Assembly: GCA_003553185.1 (NCBI GenBank)
Contig: PUPC01000328.1
Location: forward strand, 1-33,657
From: Planctomycetota bacterium
Lineage (GTDB): Bacteria > Planctomycetota > PUPC01
Reading direction: 5' to 3'
Length of the DNA stretch: 33,657 nt
Shown here: positions 31,383 through 33,657 of the stretch, piece after piece
How the letters are laid out: every line of letters starts with the position of its first letter
Position numbering within the stretch: the first letter of the stretch is position 1
Notes under the pieces: model-generated
Seen by the model: the letters and a program-made list of their open reading frames with translations, nothing else
What the model was told of the DNA's origin: nothing
Database searches by the model: none
Made by a program: the position numbers and the translations under genes

Positions 31383-32183
31383 TCAATCCGGCGGGCGGGG
31401 ACAGTAATACTCGACCCAGTTGGAGTCGTCGCAGAAATCGCCGACGGGATGGTCGCCTGTGGTCACCGTACGGGCTGGTCGGATTGACTCGACGCGCCAG
31501 TCGGCGAACAGGACGTTGGCTCGCCCATTGTGCCGGAAATGGACGCTGGGGAATGCCCCCGGCACTCCCTGAGGGGTATTAAGGTAGTAGTTTTCCTCTA
31601 CATTCCCGCCCATCACCCGAGCTCCGTCAATGAACACGACCAGCCGGCTGGGGGTTCGTATCTGGGAGTAGTTGACCTGCGGCCCCAACCCCTTGTGGTA
31701 TGTCTTGCCGCCCGAGTTGATCACTTCGTAGAAATTGTAAGCGTATCCGGGGAGTTGGCCCTCGAACCGGGTGTCCGGCGAGAAACCGGGGCACAGTTCT
31801 ACCTCTCGGGTCACACCGAGGAACGGATACAGGTAACCCGTGGTCCGATCGAACACACGGCTGTGCGGTGACGAGCGAGAACCGAACCAATAGTCGGTAT
31901 GAGGGCTGTTTGCGATCGGCATGCAGTGCCCGCCGTGCTGCTCGATGTACAGCGACATCGCTATGCCGAGCTGGCGGAGGTTCGATTTGCATCGGACATA
32001 AAGTGCCTCCTCCCTGGCTGAGCTCAGCACGGGGAGGAGTATCGCACTGAGGACGCCGATAATCCCGATCACGACGAGCAGCTCGATGAGCGTGAACGCC
32101 CGAAGGCGAGACGGTTGCCCGGCGCCTGCTCGATGTGGCCGGCGCCGGGCAAACGTGTGCAGCATAGAACGGAGGATCAGCAT
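31383..32183 (-). CDS. prepilin-type N-terminal cleavage protein (planctomycete pseudopilin-like)
   Basis: A 266-residue protein with a type IV-like prepilin signal: an Arg-rich leader ending SRLRA, then [22 protein letters not shown], with the +5 Glu. The cleavage residue is Ala rather than Gly, common in planctomycete DUF1559-type proteins. The C-terminal motif is His-x9-Asp in [15 protein letters not shown], with DW instead of the usual DG. Seven Cys are scattered in the globular part. ATG 32183 has GAGG six bases upstream; ATG 32195 directly abuts the ribosome site. It begins 18 bases after the PEP-CTERM gene and is probably co-transcribed under the cobalamin riboswitch. Filament or structural role is unknown. 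Confidence 0.87.
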   Translation of the reverse strand: MLILRSMLHTFARRRPHRAGAGQPSRLRAFTLIELLVVIGIIGVLSAILLPVLSSAREEALYVRCKSNLRQLGIAMSLYIEQHGGHCMPIANSPHTDYWFGSRSSPHSRVFDRTTGYLYPFLGVTREVELCPGFSPDTRFEGQLPGYAYNFYEVINSGGKTYHKGLGPQVNYSQIRTPSRLVVFIDGARVMGGNVEENYYLNTPQGVPGAFPSVHFRHNGRANVLFADWRVESIRPARTVTTGDHPVGDFCDDSNWVEYYCPRPPD

Positions 32184-32201
32184 CTCGGTCCTCATCTCCG
32201 A

Positions 32202-32891
32202 TTACGCTATTCGCCGTCGCCTGCGCAGGATCACTGTCAGCGCCAGGCCAAGGCCGGTAAGACCGGCCGGTTCCGGTATGGGCGGGGAGCCGGAAGAGGG
32301 CACGGGGGTCGGATTTTCGGGCGCGTTTTCGGCCGGCCAAACGTTCCAATCCAACTCGAATCCCCAGCCGTCCCAGTCCCCATCGGACAGGATGCGATCT
32401 GTGGCACCTAACCCAAATCCATGCTCATCCACCGGTTCGTGCCATTCGACGCCATCCTCGCTGACCCAGTATGCCCACCAGTTTGGGGCCGTTGCCGTAT
32501 CGGGATGGCTCAGATCGTCGGACTCATATTCGAAGCCGTCGACCATTGGCCCAAAGTCAAAATGCGTCGCCCTGACGGTCAGGTTCGGATCCGCACCGTA
32601 AATGGGATCAACATCAAAATCTTGCGAATCTTCGTTCCAGGTATAGACATCAGTCTGCCCGGCGATTGCTGTGAGCATGTCCCAGCCGGTAGCTTCCCCG
32701 TCCCACCTGAATCCCCAGGCGAGAGCTTGAGGGCTCGGCCCTTCGTTCCAGTCGATAACGAGCCCGGCTCGGTTGCTGCCCGTGCCCACCCAGAACTCGA
32801 TGTCATCCAGCCCGAGGGGCCCGGCCAAGGCCGCCCCGACCCAGCCCAGACACAAAACAAGAGCAATCATTGAAACAAGCTTCCTCGTCAT
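32202..32891 (-). CDS. PEP-CTERM protein of unknown function behind a cobalamin riboswitch
   Basis: A 229-residue exported protein. The signal peptide ends AALA and the mature domain opens GPLGLDDIEFWVGTGSNRAG, followed by LVIDWNEG, ALAWGFRWDGEATGWDMLTAI and a Trp/Asp-rich region (PNWWAYWVSEDGVEW, GDWDGWGFELDW). The C-terminus is a PEP-CTERM signal (PPIPEPAGL, hydrophobic segment, RRRRRIA), close to the one at 10780-10840. I do not recognise the domain firmly. Start ATG 32891 has GGAGG ten bases upstream; ATG 32912 lacks a site. The riboswitch and terminator on the same strand upstream imply that it is made when B12 is scarce, so a surface cobalamin-binding role is the obvious hypothesis. Confidence 0.88.
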   Translation of the reverse strand: MTRKLVSMIALVLCLGWVGAALAGPLGLDDIEFWVGTGSNRAGLVIDWNEGPSPQALAWGFRWDGEATGWDMLTAIAGQTDVYTWNEDSQDFDVDPIYGADPNLTVRATHFDFGPMVDGFEYESDDLSHPDTATAPNWWAYWVSEDGVEWHEPVDEHGFGLGATDRILSDGDWDGWGFELDWNVWPAENAPENPTPVPSSGSPPIPEPAGLTGLGLALTVILRRRRRIA

Positions 32892-33083
32892 AACGGCATG
32901 TACCTCCATCATTCAATTCATCAGGTCGTCGTCAGTATATAACAGCTTCCGTTTCGTCGGTGTCGGCAATTGTCCGTCTGTCGGGCGCTCCTTTCCAATC
33001 GCAGGCGATTGCTTGCTGCCCATCCCGGTTGAGCCGCGCGGGCCGGGCGCGAGCCGGCGCGGCGGTCCCCGGACCGGAGGGCG

Positions 33084-33123
33084 CAAAAAAAGCCCCGTTC
33101 CCTGGACGTCAGGAGCGGGGCTT
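33084..33123 (-). terminator. intrinsic terminator, probable expression platform of the cobalamin riboswitch
   Basis: Read on the minus strand, AGCCCCGCTCC pairs with GGAACGGGGCT (one C-A mismatch) over a ten-base loop, followed by a run of seven T (33091-33085). It lies 55 bases downstream of the riboswitch 3' end and about 190 bases before the PEP-CTERM start. The leader between it and the gene (32892-33083) contains no ORF I can support. Confidence 0.8.
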
Positions 33124-33177
33124 GATTGGAACAGCAATTCAAGTGACCGCCTGTCGCGCCAGGCCGATCCGGAGGTC

Positions 33178-33340
33178 GCAGGCAGGTCTTCTGGCTTCCG
33201 GTTCAATCTCCGCCACGCCTTCCCACCTCCGCCATACGCGGGGGCAGTGGCATCCTGCGGCGTCATCACCGGTCACAGCGGCGCGTCCGCGGCCGATTCC
33301 CACGGCCTTCCCTATTCTCCCGAAAAGGGCACCTGCGACA
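33178..33340 (-). promoter_or_regulatory. cobalamin riboswitch
   Basis: The minus strand carries the conserved blocks of the AdoCbl-type aptamer in order. GGTGCCC lies at about 33333-33327, GGGAATCGG around 33306-33297, GCCGCTGTGACCGG near 33283-33270, TGCCACTG at about 33252-33245, and GGGAAGGCG near 33224-33216. The diagnostic 3' block AGCCAGAAGACCTGCCTGC (33196-33178) holds the B12 box. A terminator follows downstream, so cobalamin binding should stop transcription into the PEP-CTERM and prepilin-type genes. Found by eye; a covariance-model search would settle the exact ends. Confidence 0.92.
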
Positions 33341-33402
33341 CGAAATCAGAATTTTTGAAAGAACAAGCCGCCGGAAAAACTAACGCACCGGCGACAGACG
33401 CT

Positions 33403-33431
33403 AGATTACCCCATCGAGCGGACGGGGTCAA
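33403..33431 (-). promoter_or_regulatory. sigma-70 promoter ahead of the cobalamin riboswitch
   Basis: On the minus strand TTGACC (33431-33426) and TAATCT (33408-33403) are exactly 17 bases apart. Transcription would start near 33396, about 55 bases before the aptamer. Confidence 0.6.
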
Positions 33432-33605
33432 GCAAAAAACGCGAAGAATTTCCCTTTTCCGGCGTCGATTGCACTGCGACATAAACTGTCGGTGCCTCCG
33501 TCATTTTCTTCTAAAGTCCGGTGGCCCGACATGTCGATATAGGAAAAGGTGGCCCGTCGGGCTGCCCTGAAGCCCCTGCTTGATCCCATACGGAGGTCCA
33601 GAGCG

Positions 33606-33657
33606 ATGAATCGGAACCGTTTGCTAGTCTTCTCCGCCATTATCATCGGCGGCATCC
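33606..33657 (+). CDS. start of an exported or membrane protein, cut by the window end
   Basis: ATG 33606 is preceded by GGAGG (33592-33596) with nine bases spacing. The 17 visible residues begin MNRNRLLVFSAIIIGGI, a basic N-terminus followed by a hydrophobic stretch, as in a signal peptide or membrane anchor. It runs off the window. It is divergent from the riboswitch operon and could be related to cobalamin, but nothing more can be said. Confidence 0.6.
   Translation, partial: MNRNRLLVFSAIIIGGI

Noticed and set aside
1-33657. CRISPR array, insertion sequence, integrase or prophage
   Set aside because: No regularly spaced direct repeats, transposase motifs, attachment-site duplication at the tRNA, or phage genes were found.

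Overview
The window reads like GC-rich chromosome from a Planctomycetota bacterium, most likely Phycisphaerae-like. The pointers are two PEP-CTERM sorted proteins, a prepilin-type protein with an A/FTLIE cleavage site and an H-x9-D tail motif, a vWA protein with HEAT-like repeats, a sulfatase-like hydrolase beside paired Gfo/Idh/MocA oxidoreductases, and clear AGGAGG ribosome binding sites. This is judged from gene content alone; no rRNA or phylogenetic marker is present. No insertion sequence, phage, CRISPR or plasmid feature was seen.

Layout. 1-3122: the 3' end of a LamG-domain gene, a tRNA-Arg(CCG) with its own promoter, then a minus-strand operon proB / small acidic protein / PHP-type histidinol phosphatase. 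3339-4508: rfbB (dTDP-glucose 4,6-dehydratase). 4784-9522: a five-gene plus-strand operon for two small exported beta-sandwich proteins, a large chaperone-like Ig protein, a short secretin and a TPR lipoprotein. 9858-10841: a PEP-CTERM protein. 10994-15348: a minus-strand guaB-hsp20-lon operon. 15755-17996: a vWA/HEAT protein and L-rhamnose mutarotase. 18028-25187: a six-gene minus-strand carbohydrate operon (GH31, two Gfo/Idh/MocA paralogues, a TIM-barrel isomerase, a sulfatase-like hydrolase, a sulfotransferase). 25475-28212: dprA, a flavin-reductase-like protein and a GT9 glycosyltransferase. 28245-31230: an active HtrA-type protease co-transcribed with a tandem protease-like protein that has lost its catalytic residues. 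31383-33431: a cobalamin riboswitch and terminator leading a PEP-CTERM protein and a prepilin-type protein. A new exported or membrane protein starts at 33606.

The best candidate for an undescribed system is 4784-9522. It has the parts list of a chaperone-usher fimbria (subunits plus chaperone), but the outer-membrane channel is a secretin, followed by a TPR lipoprotein that could serve as its pilotin. No usher, assembly ATPase or inner-membrane platform is encoded with it. Its first gene has a hairpin that buries the Shine-Dalgarno sequence, and a terminator-like hairpin lies between the two subunit genes. Second is the cobalamin riboswitch placed ahead of an exported PEP-CTERM protein of unknown function rather than a recognisable B12 gene. 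Third is the pairing of an intact HtrA protease with a double pseudoprotease.
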